From Deltaproteobacteria bacterium (GTDB lineage Bacteria; Myxococcota_A; Polyangia; Polyangiales; Sandaracinaceae), in NCBI GenBank assembly GCA_017303575.1, contig JAFLCL010000008.1, positions 1 to 64,000 of the forward strand: 64,000 nt of DNA, written 5' to 3'. Below the pieces are notes generated by a model. That model saw nothing but the letters and a program-made list of their open reading frames with translations, was not told the origin of the DNA and ran no database searches. This document shows positions 45,303-54,266 of the stretch, piece by piece. Position numbers and translations under genes: made by a program. Numbering within the stretch: the stretch's first letter is position 1; each line of letters starts with the position of its first letter.

Positions 45303-46337
45303 ATGCGCCATCCCCGAGCCCTCGCGCCTCTCCTCATCACTGCGGTGCTCGCGCTGCCCTCACTCTCTTGCGACACGACCGTGGACGTGACGCCGCCCGA
45401 GCCGCTGGTGCATGCGTTCCCCGCGGTCTCGCTCGCGCCAGGCGACGAGATCCTCTCCGAGTGCCAGAGCTGGACGCTCGACAACGATGAGCCGCTCTAC
45501 GTGAACGCGGTGCACATGTCGGCGGGCCCCGGCTGGCACCACTCCAATTGGACCTTCGTGCCCGAGACGCTGTTCGTGGGCCCTGACGGTACGTGGCCCT
45601 GCGCCGAGCGCTCCTTCACCGAGCTCGCGGCGAGCCTCGGCGGAGGCGGCGTGTTCTTCGCGCAGTCGACCCAGGCCACGGAAGAGCACCAGGTGTTCTC
45701 GGAGGGCACCGTCTACGTGATCCCCGCGCGCTCTCGCGTGATCGGATCGATCCATCTCCTCAACACGACGGGCGCGCCGCTCGACACTGCGATCCGATTC
45801 GATGTGGTGCCCATCGCGCGCGGGCAGATCTCGACGGTGCTCCAGCCTCTCGCGATCGACAACCGCGGCATCTCGATCGGGCCGCGCTCGACCACCCAGG
45901 TGACGACCGAGTGCGACTTCGATCGCGCGACCACGGGCGTCTTCGCTCCCGAGGTGTTCTACGTGCTGCCGCACTACCACGGCCTGGCCGACGGGATGCG
46001 CATCGAGGTCTTCGGCGGTGAGCGCGACGGCGAGCTCGTGTTCGAGACGAGCGGCGGGATCGGCAACGCGCTCGGTGGGCCCATCGACCCGCCGGTCTCG
46101 CTCGCGGGCGCGCAGGGCCTGCGCGTTCACTGCACCTACACGAACACGGGCAGCGACACGATCGGCTGGGGCGCCGACGCGAGCGACGAGATGTGCACGA
46201 TGCTCGCCTACGTCACCGGGCCCAACATCCTCGGTGGTGCTGCAGACAGCATCGACGAGACCACCACGCTGCCCGACGGGACCATCGAGCAGAGGTCGAG
46301 GTGCGTGGCGATCGGCGCTCGCGGCCGACAGCCCTGA
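45303..46337 (+). CDS. Copper type II monooxygenase-like lipoprotein (PHM/DBH C-domain pattern)
   Basis: A 344-residue product with signal peptide MRHPRALAPLLITAVLALPS and lipobox LSC at Cys23. The first half shows YVNAVHMSAGPGWHHSNW and the second half EVFYVLPHYHGLADGMRIEV, TNTGSDTIGWGADASDEMC and TMLAYVTGP. The DEMC motif with its Met, after paired His residues, matches the CuM site of peptidylglycine monooxygenase and dopamine beta-hydroxylase. Those enzymes are ascorbate-dependent and hydroxylate unactivated carbons; bacterial secreted relatives have unknown substrates. The length is close to the two-domain catalytic core of PHM. It is preceded by an inverted repeat and does not clearly belong to the pst operon. 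Confidence 0.62.
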   Translation: MRHPRALAPLLITAVLALPSLSCDTTVDVTPPEPLVHAFPAVSLAPGDEILSECQSWTLDNDEPLYVNAVHMSAGPGWHHSNWTFVPETLFVGPDGTWPCAERSFTELAASLGGGGVFFAQSTQATEEHQVFSEGTVYVIPARSRVIGSIHLLNTTGAPLDTAIRFDVVPIARGQISTVLQPLAIDNRGISIGPRSTTQVTTECDFDRATTGVFAPEVFYVLPHYHGLADGMRIEVFGGERDGELVFETSGGIGNALGGPIDPPVSLAGAQGLRVHCTYTNTGSDTIGWGADASDEMCTMLAYVTGPNILGGAADSIDETTTLPDGTIEQRSRCVAIGARGRQP

Positions 46338-46374
46338 GCTCGAGTCTCGCTTTCCTCGATCGACGCAGCGTCGT

Positions 46375-47247
46375 TCAGAGCGGTAGGCAATCGACGGGCG
46401 TGGTGCTGACGAGCACGTCGTCGATCACGATGGTCGCCGCGTCGCGCTGCGAGTAGCCGCCGAGGTTCACGCCCACGAAGGTCCCGACGTCGAAGGGCAG
46501 CGGCGAGGTGAGCGGCTCTCCGTCCACCTCGCTCTCGGCGAGCGCGTCGGTGATCGCCATGCGCACGCACACCCAGCGGTCGAGCGGGAACGCGGCGCCC
46601 GAGACGCTCGCGCCGCCGACCACCACCAGCTGGTGCGCGTTCAGGCCGTTCGAGTCGACCGACACCTTGCGCTGGTCGACGCCGCCCAGGCCGTTGTTGC
46701 TCTCCATGAGCACGAGGAAGCCGCTGACCGCGGGACGCGAGACGCGCATGAACGCCGAGACGTAGAGGCCGCCGCGGAACGAGGCACCGTCGAGAGGCAT
46801 GCGGATCCCGGCGCCGCTCGAGGTGGCGCTGGCGGGGATCGACAGCTCGAGCGCGCCGCCACGGAAGCCTGCGTCGTCGAGCCGGCGTTGGATGGTTCCG
46901 TCGTCGAGGGTGTGCCAGCTCTCCCACGGCGACGGCGGATCGGCGTCGAACGAGAGGCATGCGATCGTGGAGCCCGCGCCGCACACGATCTCGCGCGGCG
47001 TCGGAGCATCGGGCCCCGCGTCGCTGCCCACGTCCGAGGTCGCGTCGGTGCCGGGGTCGAAGCCCACGTCGAGGCCCGCGTCAGGCACCACGACGGCGAA
47101 TGCGTCGAGCCCCGCGTCCTCGCGCGGGGTGTCGATCTCGAAGCGCGCGTCGAGCGGCGGGGCTGCATCGCGCGCGTAGCTCACGCGACCGCAGCCCACG
47201 AGCGCCAGCGTCGCGAGGCCGATCGAGCGTGAGCGGGCGAGCACCAC
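46375..47247 (-). CDS. Secreted lipoprotein with LamG-like beta domain
   Basis: About 290 residues. A signal peptide ends at a lipobox (LALVGC), then a long Asp-rich linker (PDAGLDVGFDPGTDATSDVG). The C-terminal half reads STIACLSFDADPPSPWESWH, LSIPASATSSGAGIRMPL, GGLYVSAFMRVSRPAVSGF and WVCVRMAITDALAESEVDG, consistent with a concanavalin/LamG jelly-roll that could bind carbohydrate. There is no ATG; the GTG at 47247 is a guess, with GTG codons at 47244 and 47265 as alternatives. It lies 40 bases after the WGR-DUF4132 gene on the same strand, so read-through is possible. Confidence 0.65.
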   Translation of the reverse strand: MVLARSRSIGLATLALVGCGRVSYARDAAPPLDARFEIDTPREDAGLDAFAVVVPDAGLDVGFDPGTDATSDVGSDAGPDAPTPREIVCGAGSTIACLSFDADPPSPWESWHTLDDGTIQRRLDDAGFRGGALELSIPASATSSGAGIRMPLDGASFRGGLYVSAFMRVSRPAVSGFLVLMESNNGLGGVDQRKVSVDSNGLNAHQLVVVGGASVSGAAFPLDRWVCVRMAITDALAESEVDGEPLTSPLPFDVGTFVGVNLGGYSQRDAATIVIDDVLVSTTPVDCLPL

Positions 47248-47287
47248 ACCTCGATGGTGGCACACCGAGCGCGGAGGTCGTGACGCG

Positions 47288-50200
47288 TCAGAGGAAGATC
47301 TGCTCGATGTCGCGGATCAGCTCGCTGACCACGATGCGATCGATCCCGGCGAGGCCCTTGGTGGTGTCGCGCCGCCAGCGGTGCTCGACGCCCGCGCCGA
47401 GCATGTGCACCTCTTGCTCCGGGTACATGTCGAGCATGCCGACCGCGAGGCCCGGATCGAGATCGATCGAGAACGTGGTGTCGCCGACGTTCTTCTCCAT
47501 CCAGCTGATGTGACCGCCGTCCTGCGGCGCGCCCCGACGCCATCCGCGCGCCTCGAGACCGAGCACCTTGCCGGTCGGGATCTTCCTTCCCTTCCAGCGC
47601 TCGACCACGCCCGCCTTCTCCTCGGCCTCCGTGAGCGCGTACGTCTCGCGTCCGAGCTGCACGAAGGGCTGGAGGAGCTCGTAGTCGCCGAAGACCTGGC
47701 CGAGCTTGGCCGCCTGCGCGGGGTCGGTCTCGAGCGTGTGCGCGACCCCGATCTCCGCTCCGTCGGGCAGCTCGTAGGCCTCGTCGTCGACGCTCGCAAA
47801 GCTGCCGTCCTCGGCGACGCGGAAGATCGAGAGGAGCTCGCCGTCGGGGTGGTACGCGCCCCACCCGAGCCGCACGACGAGGTGCCGCACGAGCGGATGA
47901 CCGACGAGGAAGCGCGTGAACACGTCCTGGCTCCAGCGACGTCGCCCGCACATCGCGAGCTCGAGGCGGATCACCTGCTGCTGCGCGATCGTCTTGGCGT
48001 CCTTCTTCAGCGTCTTCCAGGTCTCGACGGCCGCCGCGCTCTTCTCGGCGTCGTCGTCCTTGCGCGGCTTGGGTAGGTCCGCGAGGCGCTTGCCCTCCGC
48101 GTCCTTCACGAGCGGCTTGAGCGACTCGTCGAACACCACGCGGAACTGTCGCGGTCCGAAGTCGAGCGTGAGCGAGCCGTCGTCGTCGAGACCGAGATCG
48201 GGCACGAGGCGATCGGCGAGCTCGTCGGCAGAGAGGCCCCGCGCCTCGGCGATCTGATCGATCTTCTCCCGCGCCTTCTCCTGCAGGCCCTTGAACTTGA
48301 GCTTCTGAGCGATGCCGTGGAGGTGCATGAGGGCCACGTCGCTGCCGATCGACGCGAGCACGTCGAGGCCGTTGACCGCGCGCTGGTGCTGCGACTCGCC
48401 CGGCCACGATCGGATGAGCGGCGTGATCTTGCGCGCGCACTCGTCGTCGCCGAGGACGCCCATCTGCGTGAAGGCCCAGCCTTCCTTGGAGGGGGCGCCC
48501 GCGACGTTCCACGTGGAGAAGAGCTCCCACGAGAGCTCGCTCTGCGACGCGATCGTGGTGAGCTCCTTCACACGCGTGACGCCCGCGTAAGGCTCACCCG
48601 GCTTGGAGATCGCGAGCATCGTGAGCACGTGCTGCATCGAGGCGATGGGCAAGGCCTTGCCGCACTCGCGCAAGACGAGGCGCGGCAACGCACTCGCGCT
48701 GGCGAATTCGGGGAGCGTGGGGATCTTCGACGGGAAGAGATCGAGCGCGTCGAAGTCGAGCACAGCGCGCGTCGCCTGCTTCGCGGGCTCGCCGTAGCGC
48801 GCTGCGACCTCCATCACGATCGCCTCGTGGCCTTCGCTCGCGAGCACGCGAAGGCCGTGCTCCGCGGCGTCGCGTTGCTTGCTCGGCGCGCCGATCGCGA
48901 TCGGGATGAGGCCCACCGCCGCTGCCTCGGGGTGGGCGAGCAGCCAGAGCTTGGCGGCCGGGGGCTTCTTCTTCAGGCGGTAGAGCGCGTCGGCCGCGAG
49001 GATCGCGACGCGCGGCGAGCGGTACGGCCGAAGCACACCGAGGCCGTCTTCGAGGTGCGCCTTCGTGTACGCGAGCAGCGCGTCCAGACAGGCGAGCTTC
49101 TCCTGCGTCGCGAGCCACTGGAAGGCCTCGACCTCGTCCCACCAGCGCGCCGACGCGAACGCGAGGACGAGCTTGCGCACGAGGCGCGTGGGCACCACCC
49201 GGAGGTAGGCGCCGTACGCCGTGAAGTACGAGGCCATCTTCTTCTGCGCGTGCTCTGCGAGCAGCGCGTCGTCGGCAGGATCGTCCTTCTCGGCCATGCG
49301 CTCGGCGAGCTCACGCGGCACCCCCCAGTGCTCCCAGAAGAAGTTGGGCGCGCTGACCTGGCTCTGCGCCCACGTCGGCGGCTGAAACGCCGACCACTTC
49401 GGCTCCACGCCCGAGGGCCACACGAGCGCCTCCTCGAACGCGAACGGCACGAGGCCGGTCACCGTCCCCGCGGCGGCCTTCTTCTTCTTGTCGAGCCACG
49501 GCGGCGACACGATCCACCTCGGGAGATCGGCCTCGCTCGCCTCCTCGACCGACTCGTGCTTCGCACGAACGTCCGCGACCAAGCGCTGGCCCGCATCACC
49601 CAGCTGCGAGATCGCGGCCTCGAGCTCCGGGCTCGTGCCGCGCAAGACCTGCGAGAGGATCGTGCGACACGGCGCGGCGGCCTGACCGCGCTGCGACGCG
49701 ACGGTGACGAGCGGCGCGAGCGCGACCGCTGGATGGGCCAGCGCGCCCTCGCGCAGCGCAGGCAGCACGTTGCGATCGGACGCGCGTGAGGCGAGCGCCG
49801 TGAACGCCTGGGGTGTGCCGATGAACGCGATGACCTCGGCGATCTCGCGGAACGCGTGGGTGTCGCCCTCGAGCTCGAACGCGCCCGCGAGCACCGGCAG
49901 CGCGCCCTCGCCGAAGCACGCGACCCACGTGTACGCGAGGGGACGCGGGCCGCTCTGCCCCACCCTCCACGACCACAAGGACTTGCCCTGCGTCAGACGA
50001 CCGATCGAGTCGACGCGCGTCACCGACTCGAGCACCGTGCCGCCGTGTGTGTACGTTCCCGGCGTGTACGCGTCGGCCTCGCCGCGCTCGGGGAAGAGGC
50101 GCATGCGCAACGTCGCCACGTCATCGCCCTGGAGCGCGGGGAGCGCGTACAGCGCCTCACGCTCTGCGTCGGGGAGAGGCGCGACGAACAGAGAGAGTCG

Positions 50201-51052
50201 GCGCACGGCAGCGTGATCGACGTGGACGAGCCACTGCATCGAGGTGCGAGACAGGCCGGCGTAGGTCGCGATCGCGTGAGCGACGCCGCCGGTCGCGATC
50301 CAGTGATCGATCGCGAGGTCCATGCCGTGGAGCGCCCACGCGAGCTCGCTCCACACGCTCGGGGACGAGCACAGGACCGTCGCGAGGCCGATCTCCGTCG
50401 AGAGCGGCGCTGTCGTGCGAGGGGCATCGGGCTCGGCGGCGCGAGCTCGCCCCTCCGCGAGCCCCACGCCCTTCGGATCGGCGGTGGCCTTGGACTTCGC
50501 CGCGCGCTCGCGGACCTTCTTCCAGATCGCGTCGCGGTCGAGCTCCGGCGCGGGCTCGGCCCACGCGTGACGAGGCTGCACGAGCGCTCGCAGCTCGGTG
50601 GGCCACGTGCGCGGATCGGTGAGGACGATCGATCGCGCGACCGCGGGCGCAGCGATCGGCGCGGGCTTCGCGGGGGCGGGCGTCACGGCAGGCTTCGCGA
50701 TCACCTCGGGCGCGTCGTTGGCTTCGACCTTCTTCTTCCCGACCTTCGCCGGCTCCGCAGGCGCGCGGGTCGCGTCGACCGCCGCGTCGTCGGAGGACGG
50801 TTCGATCTTCGCCGGGGTTGTCTTCGCAGCGGCCGTGCCCGCGCTCGCGCCGACCTCTGCGTAGCCCTTGCCCGTCTTTTCTTTGATGAGCTTGTCGTGC
50901 TCGGCCTGCGCCTTGGCAGCGGTGGGGAAGGTCTTGGTCTGCGACTGACCGCTCGTGCCGATGCGCCCCCAGCGCACGTCGAAGCTCGTGTCGCCGAGCT
51001 CGATCTCCCAGAACTTGCTGCTCGATCCCTCGACGAGCTCGAAACGTCGCAT
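47288..51052 (-). CDS. WGR and DUF4132 domain protein, YehI/MolR-like
   Basis: A 1254-residue cytosolic protein. The N-terminal WGR domain (residues 1-67) has FELVEGSSSKFWEIELGDTS and VRWGRIGTSGQSQTKTF. It is followed by a Lys/Ala/Pro-rich linker of about 80 residues and a very long helical-repeat region. The C-terminus carries the DUF4132 landmarks: AVETWKTLKKDAKTIAQQQV, FTRFLVGHPLVRHLVVRLGW, VFGDYELLQPFVQLGR and ISWMEKNVGDTTFSIDLDPG. The same architecture and length (1210 residues) are found in E. coli YehI. WGR domains bind nicked or damaged nucleic acid ends in PARPs. GGAG precedes the ATG at 51052. It is encoded 8.5 kb from the MoxR operon on the same strand. Confidence 0.85.
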   Translation of the reverse strand: MRRFELVEGSSSKFWEIELGDTSFDVRWGRIGTSGQSQTKTFPTAAKAQAEHDKLIKEKTGKGYAEVGASAGTAAAKTTPAKIEPSSDDAAVDATRAPAEPAKVGKKKVEANDAPEVIAKPAVTPAPAKPAPIAAPAVARSIVLTDPRTWPTELRALVQPRHAWAEPAPELDRDAIWKKVRERAAKSKATADPKGVGLAEGRARAAEPDAPRTTAPLSTEIGLATVLCSSPSVWSELAWALHGMDLAIDHWIATGGVAHAIATYAGLSRTSMQWLVHVDHAAVRRLSLFVAPLPDAEREALYALPALQGDDVATLRMRLFPERGEADAYTPGTYTHGGTVLESVTRVDSIGRLTQGKSLWSWRVGQSGPRPLAYTWVACFGEGALPVLAGAFELEGDTHAFREIAEVIAFIGTPQAFTALASRASDRNVLPALREGALAHPAVALAPLVTVASQRGQAAAPCRTILSQVLRGTSPELEAAISQLGDAGQRLVADVRAKHESVEEASEADLPRWIVSPPWLDKKKKAAAGTVTGLVPFAFEEALVWPSGVEPKWSAFQPPTWAQSQVSAPNFFWEHWGVPRELAERMAEKDDPADDALLAEHAQKKMASYFTAYGAYLRVVPTRLVRKLVLAFASARWWDEVEAFQWLATQEKLACLDALLAYTKAHLEDGLGVLRPYRSPRVAILAADALYRLKKKPPAAKLWLLAHPEAAAVGLIPIAIGAPSKQRDAAEHGLRVLASEGHEAIVMEVAARYGEPAKQATRAVLDFDALDLFPSKIPTLPEFASASALPRLVLRECGKALPIASMQHVLTMLAISKPGEPYAGVTRVKELTTIASQSELSWELFSTWNVAGAPSKEGWAFTQMGVLGDDECARKITPLIRSWPGESQHQRAVNGLDVLASIGSDVALMHLHGIAQKLKFKGLQEKAREKIDQIAEARGLSADELADRLVPDLGLDDDGSLTLDFGPRQFRVVFDESLKPLVKDAEGKRLADLPKPRKDDDAEKSAAAVETWKTLKKDAKTIAQQQVIRLELAMCGRRRWSQDVFTRFLVGHPLVRHLVVRLGWGAYHPDGELLSIFRVAEDGSFASVDDEAYELPDGAEIGVAHTLETDPAQAAKLGQVFGDYELLQPFVQLGRETYALTEAEEKAGVVERWKGRKIPTGKVLGLEARGWRRGAPQDGGHISWMEKNVGDTTFSIDLDPGLAVGMLDMYPEQEVHMLGAGVEHRWRRDTTKGLAGIDRIVVSELIRDIEQIFL

Positions 51053-51209
51053 GCGATCTCCACGCGCGGCGATGTGAGTGCGAGGCCGGTGCCGCGAGAC
51101 CGGCGCGCGATGGTACGTCGACGTGGACGCACACGTTCCCGTCCCGATCGAGCGTCGCGCTCCGACGGTTCGCTTGCGGTCGCGCGGTGATCCCGGGGAT
51201 AAGGCGCAC

Positions 51210-51836
51210 ATGAGCGCCCGGAACGTCGTGCCCTGTCTTCTCTTGCTGTCTCTCGCGGGCTGCGGCGGAGGCGAGACCACACCGGACGCGGCGCGCGATC
51301 CCGACGCGGCCTCCTCGGCCGACGCGCCAGCCGTCTACGACACCGAGCCGATGTCCATGCCCGATGCGGGACCGGACGCGCCCGCTGCTGCCGTCTACGC
51401 GGGCCTCGTCGCCGATCGCACCTCGGATTGGCGCGACTCGTTCGACATGGTCGGGCTCGAGGCAGGCACCCGGCAGTGCGTGGCGATCGGTGCCGATCAT
51501 CCCTGCGACTACGACGAGATCGTGATCGCCGCTGCGCGCGGCGAGCTCGACGCGGTCCCTGTCACCACGACGGCGTGGCTCCAGCGCACCACGAGCGTGA
51601 CGATGGCCGGGACGACGTACGAGCCTGGCGAGGGTGCGAACTGCTCGAGCTGGACCTTCACGGGCAACCACCTCGCGGATGGCGAGTACGTCACGTTCGA
51701 GGTCGCAGGCGATCCCATCTTCCACCTGGATCCCGACCCTGTCTTCGACCCCGGCAGCCCGAACGTGCACACCACCCCCGGCGACCTCGAGTGCGGCGGC
51801 GTCACGCGCGCCCTGCTCTGCTGCAACGCGCGCTGA
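51210..51836 (+). CDS. Lipoprotein of unknown function, Cys-rich C-terminal domain
   Basis: A 208-residue product. MSARNVVPCLLLLSLAGCGG is a signal peptide with lipobox; the next 40 residues are an Asp/Ala/Pro linker. The folded part contains ADRTSDWRDSFDMVGLEAGT, RQCVAIGADHPCDYDEIV, CSSWTFTGNHLADGEYVTFE and LECGGVTRALLCCNAR, with six or more cysteines suggesting disulfides. The W/C pattern recalls secreted myxobacterial C-type-lectin-like domains, but I do not recognise a named family. It is divergent from the WGR gene (157 bp) and followed by the zinc-ribbon gene after 16 bases. Confidence 0.7.
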   Translation: MSARNVVPCLLLLSLAGCGGGETTPDAARDPDAASSADAPAVYDTEPMSMPDAGPDAPAAAVYAGLVADRTSDWRDSFDMVGLEAGTRQCVAIGADHPCDYDEIVIAAARGELDAVPVTTTAWLQRTTSVTMAGTTYEPGEGANCSSWTFTGNHLADGEYVTFEVAGDPIFHLDPDPVFDPGSPNVHTTPGDLECGGVTRALLCCNAR

Positions 51837-51852
51837 GCGAGAGAGGATCGTC

Positions 51853-52587
51853 ATGTCGCATGATCGCGGAGTCACCTGCAGCGCCTGCGGTGCGAGCACA
51901 CCGCTGCCCGACGATCTGAGGGTGGCCACGTTCACGTGCGCGTTCTGTCGCGCGACGCTCGAGACCGCGCGGTACGCGGGCAAGCAGGCGGTCACCGCGG
52001 ACGTGCTCACCGCGCACCTCGAAGGCGTCGTCGCCAACCCGCAGCAGGCGATGCAGGACATGAAGGACGGCGTGCGCGCGCCGGTCTTCGAGGACGAGAA
52101 CCAAGCGACACGCGCCGCTGCGTGCACTCGGTGCGGCGGACGGCTCGCCGTGCCGCTGAACCTCCGCATCCACCAGGTGACGTGCGGCGCGTGTGGCGCG
52201 ACGCATCCCGTCGCACAGTACGTCTCGGACGCGGAGCGCCTCGCGCTCGACATGGAGCGGCAGCAGCGTGGCAACGAAGCGCTGCGCAACCTCGCGCAGA
52301 GCGGCGTCGCGTGCACCAAGTGCGGCGGCAGGAACGAGGTGCCGACCGACGGCACCGTGCAGATCGTCTGTCGATTCTGCAGCCAGACGATCCTTCTCTC
52401 CGATCACGTCGACGCAGGCGCGATCGCGCGCGCACGCCTCAAGAACGCCGTGTTCGGGATGAAAGACGAGCTGCGCGCGCGCGAGGAACGGAGCCAACGC
52501 AACTGGCGCATCGGCATCGCTGTGTTCGTGGTGCTGGCGCTCGGCACGCTGGCGATCGCCAACGTCATGGGGCTGATCCCGCACTGA
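51853..52587 (+). CDS. Triple zinc-ribbon protein with C-terminal membrane anchor
   Basis: A 244-residue protein with three CxxC pairs-of-pairs: GVTCSACGASTP with TCAFCRATL; AACTRCGGRLAVP with VTCGACGATHP; and VACTKCGGRNEVP with VCRFCSQTI. Each forms a rubredoxin-like zinc knuckle. A helical, charged segment (LKNAVFGMKDELRAREERSQ) leads to a single transmembrane helix (IGIAVFVVLALGTLAIANVM) near the C-terminus, which would leave the ribbons in the cytoplasm. No catalytic motif. It could be an adaptor for nucleic acid or protein. It lies just after the Cys-rich lipoprotein gene. Confidence 0.75.
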   Translation: MSHDRGVTCSACGASTPLPDDLRVATFTCAFCRATLETARYAGKQAVTADVLTAHLEGVVANPQQAMQDMKDGVRAPVFEDENQATRAAACTRCGGRLAVPLNLRIHQVTCGACGATHPVAQYVSDAERLALDMERQQRGNEALRNLAQSGVACTKCGGRNEVPTDGTVQIVCRFCSQTILLSDHVDAGAIARARLKNAVFGMKDELRAREERSQRNWRIGIAVFVVLALGTLAIANVMGLIPH

Positions 52588-52788
52588 CCCCGCTCACGGC
52601 GCGTGCGATGCGCCCTCCTCCGTCTCGTCCTCCGTGTCGTCGTGAAGTGCGTCGGTCTCGGCGGACGCGCCACGGCGGACTGCGAGGCGCCCGTTCGCCC
52701 CCTCCCATCCACCTGCTGCGCCACTCCTCTCGACGAGATCCCATCGCGCGCGTGAGTTGGAAGACATGCCGAATGTCCTCTCGCTCTC

Positions 52789-54114
52789 TCAGCGTGCGGG
52801 CCCGACGACGAGCAGCCTCGTGCCCGCGGTGCCGGTCACGAGGGCCACGCTGAGGTCTCCGACCGCGGCGGCGTCGAGCACGGTCTCCCCGCTCGACCCG
52901 ATCACGCGCACGGCCTCGGAGCCGTCGATGCCGACACGCGTCACGCGCAGGTAGGTGGCGCCGCTCCGCACCCAGAGATCCGCATGCTCTTCGGTCGCGG
53001 TCAGGAGGAGCTGGAACGGCGCAGTCGTGCTGGGCGCGGCGAAGGTCTGCCGACCGCCATCCTCGGTGTCGCGAAGGATGTCCGAGGAAAATCCCCACAA
53101 GGACAGCTCGCCTCCCGGGCTCGCGAGGAGGGTGCAGCCACCGGGCACCTCGCGGACCTCGAGCAGGGGCGAGACCCAGAGTGTGAGGCTCGCATCGCAG
53201 AGAACGACGCTCGGCCCCACGGCGCCGACGAGCTGTCGCTCGCCCACAGTCGCCACGCCAAGCGCCTCTCCGCTCGTCGCATCGAAGGCGTGGACTTCGC
53301 CTTCAGGCGTCACGAGGCGAATGGGATCATCGCCCTGAGCCAAGAGCGAGCCGTCGAGGGCGGGGCCCAAAGACAGCGTGCTGATCACGGTGCCGTCGAG
53401 CCCCCACCTCACGACCTCGAGCGCGGCGGGCTCCGTGATGCGAAGTCCCAGGCCCACGAAGCCGTCCCGCGCGGCGACGAGCTGCTCGATGTGGTCCGGA
53501 ATCGGAAACGCCGACGTCTCCGTGAGGTTGGCGTCCAGAACGTGGAGGGTGCGATCGCGCGTCTCGTCGATGCCGTCGAGCAGACCCAGGACCTCGCCGC
53601 GCTCGACCAGGCGGATCGGGACGCGGATGGATTCGAGCGGCACCTCGGCGACCTCGAGCGCGCACCCCTCGTCCACCTCGCCCTCGCCCGTGTCGTCGCG
53701 GTCGTTGCACCACTCGCGCGGCGATGCAGCGCAGGTGCCTTCGACGCACCTGAGCTCTGGCGTGTACGGACCGTGCGGACCGTCGACCTCGGCGGCTGCG
53801 GGACAGCGCCCGTTGGGGGCACAGCTGTCCCCTGCGCGGGCTGGCCAGGGCTCCACACACCCCCTCGAACCACGATGGCATCCGAGCTCGCAGACCTGGG
53901 AGGGGCTCGGCGACTGTGGACAGCGCTGCGGTGAGGCTGAAAACGCGCAGCGCTCCATGCGGACCTCGGACGGGTCCATGTAGATGTCGTTGCCACGGCA
54001 TGTGGGTCCGCCGAAGCAGTCGATGACGCACAGCGACTCGTTCTCGCAGCCCGAGACGGCGATCGACAGCGCGATCAGCCCCGCACACGACCACGACGAC
54101 GCCACTCTGCCCAC
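52789..54114 (-). CDS. Lipoprotein with beta-propeller-like repeats
   Basis: About 441 residues from GTG 54114, which follows AAGGT. Signal peptide and lipobox SIAVSGC, then a Cys-rich region (SLCVIDCFGGPTCRGND, VCELGCHRGSRGC) and a segment resembling the metal-binding CNDRDDTGEGEVDEGC loop of secreted myxobacterial proteins (usually followed by DGxxDE). The rest has repeats such as GLLDGIDETRDRTLHVLDAN, VRWGLDGTVISTLSLG and VTPEGEVHAFDATSGEALG, suggesting a WD40/PQQ-like propeller. It is convergent with the zinc-ribbon gene, with about 200 empty bases between, and lies downstream of the SWIM gene on the same strand. Unknown function. Confidence 0.72.
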   Translation of the reverse strand: MGRVASSWSCAGLIALSIAVSGCENESLCVIDCFGGPTCRGNDIYMDPSEVRMERCAFSASPQRCPQSPSPSQVCELGCHRGSRGCVEPWPARAGDSCAPNGRCPAAAEVDGPHGPYTPELRCVEGTCAASPREWCNDRDDTGEGEVDEGCALEVAEVPLESIRVPIRLVERGEVLGLLDGIDETRDRTLHVLDANLTETSAFPIPDHIEQLVAARDGFVGLGLRITEPAALEVVRWGLDGTVISTLSLGPALDGSLLAQGDDPIRLVTPEGEVHAFDATSGEALGVATVGERQLVGAVGPSVVLCDASLTLWVSPLLEVREVPGGCTLLASPGGELSLWGFSSDILRDTEDGGRQTFAAPSTTAPFQLLLTATEEHADLWVRSGATYLRVTRVGIDGSEAVRVIGSSGETVLDAAAVGDLSVALVTGTAGTRLLVVGPAR

Positions 54115-54266
54115 GTGCGACCTTGGATCAGCTTTCCGCGCGGCGCACCCGCGCGCGTGTGAGCGGCAAGAAGCCCTGAACGACCGCACGAGGCGCGAGC
54201 CAGTGCAGGGTCACGGCGGAGCTCGGCGCCCCACCGGCGTCTTAGGGGCCGATCCCGTACGGACAG

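Noticed and set aside
52588..52788. Short arginine-rich open frame in the 200-base convergent gap
   Set aside because: Composition is typical of non-coding GC-rich sequence, with no ribosome site or motif. Nothing else is visible there.
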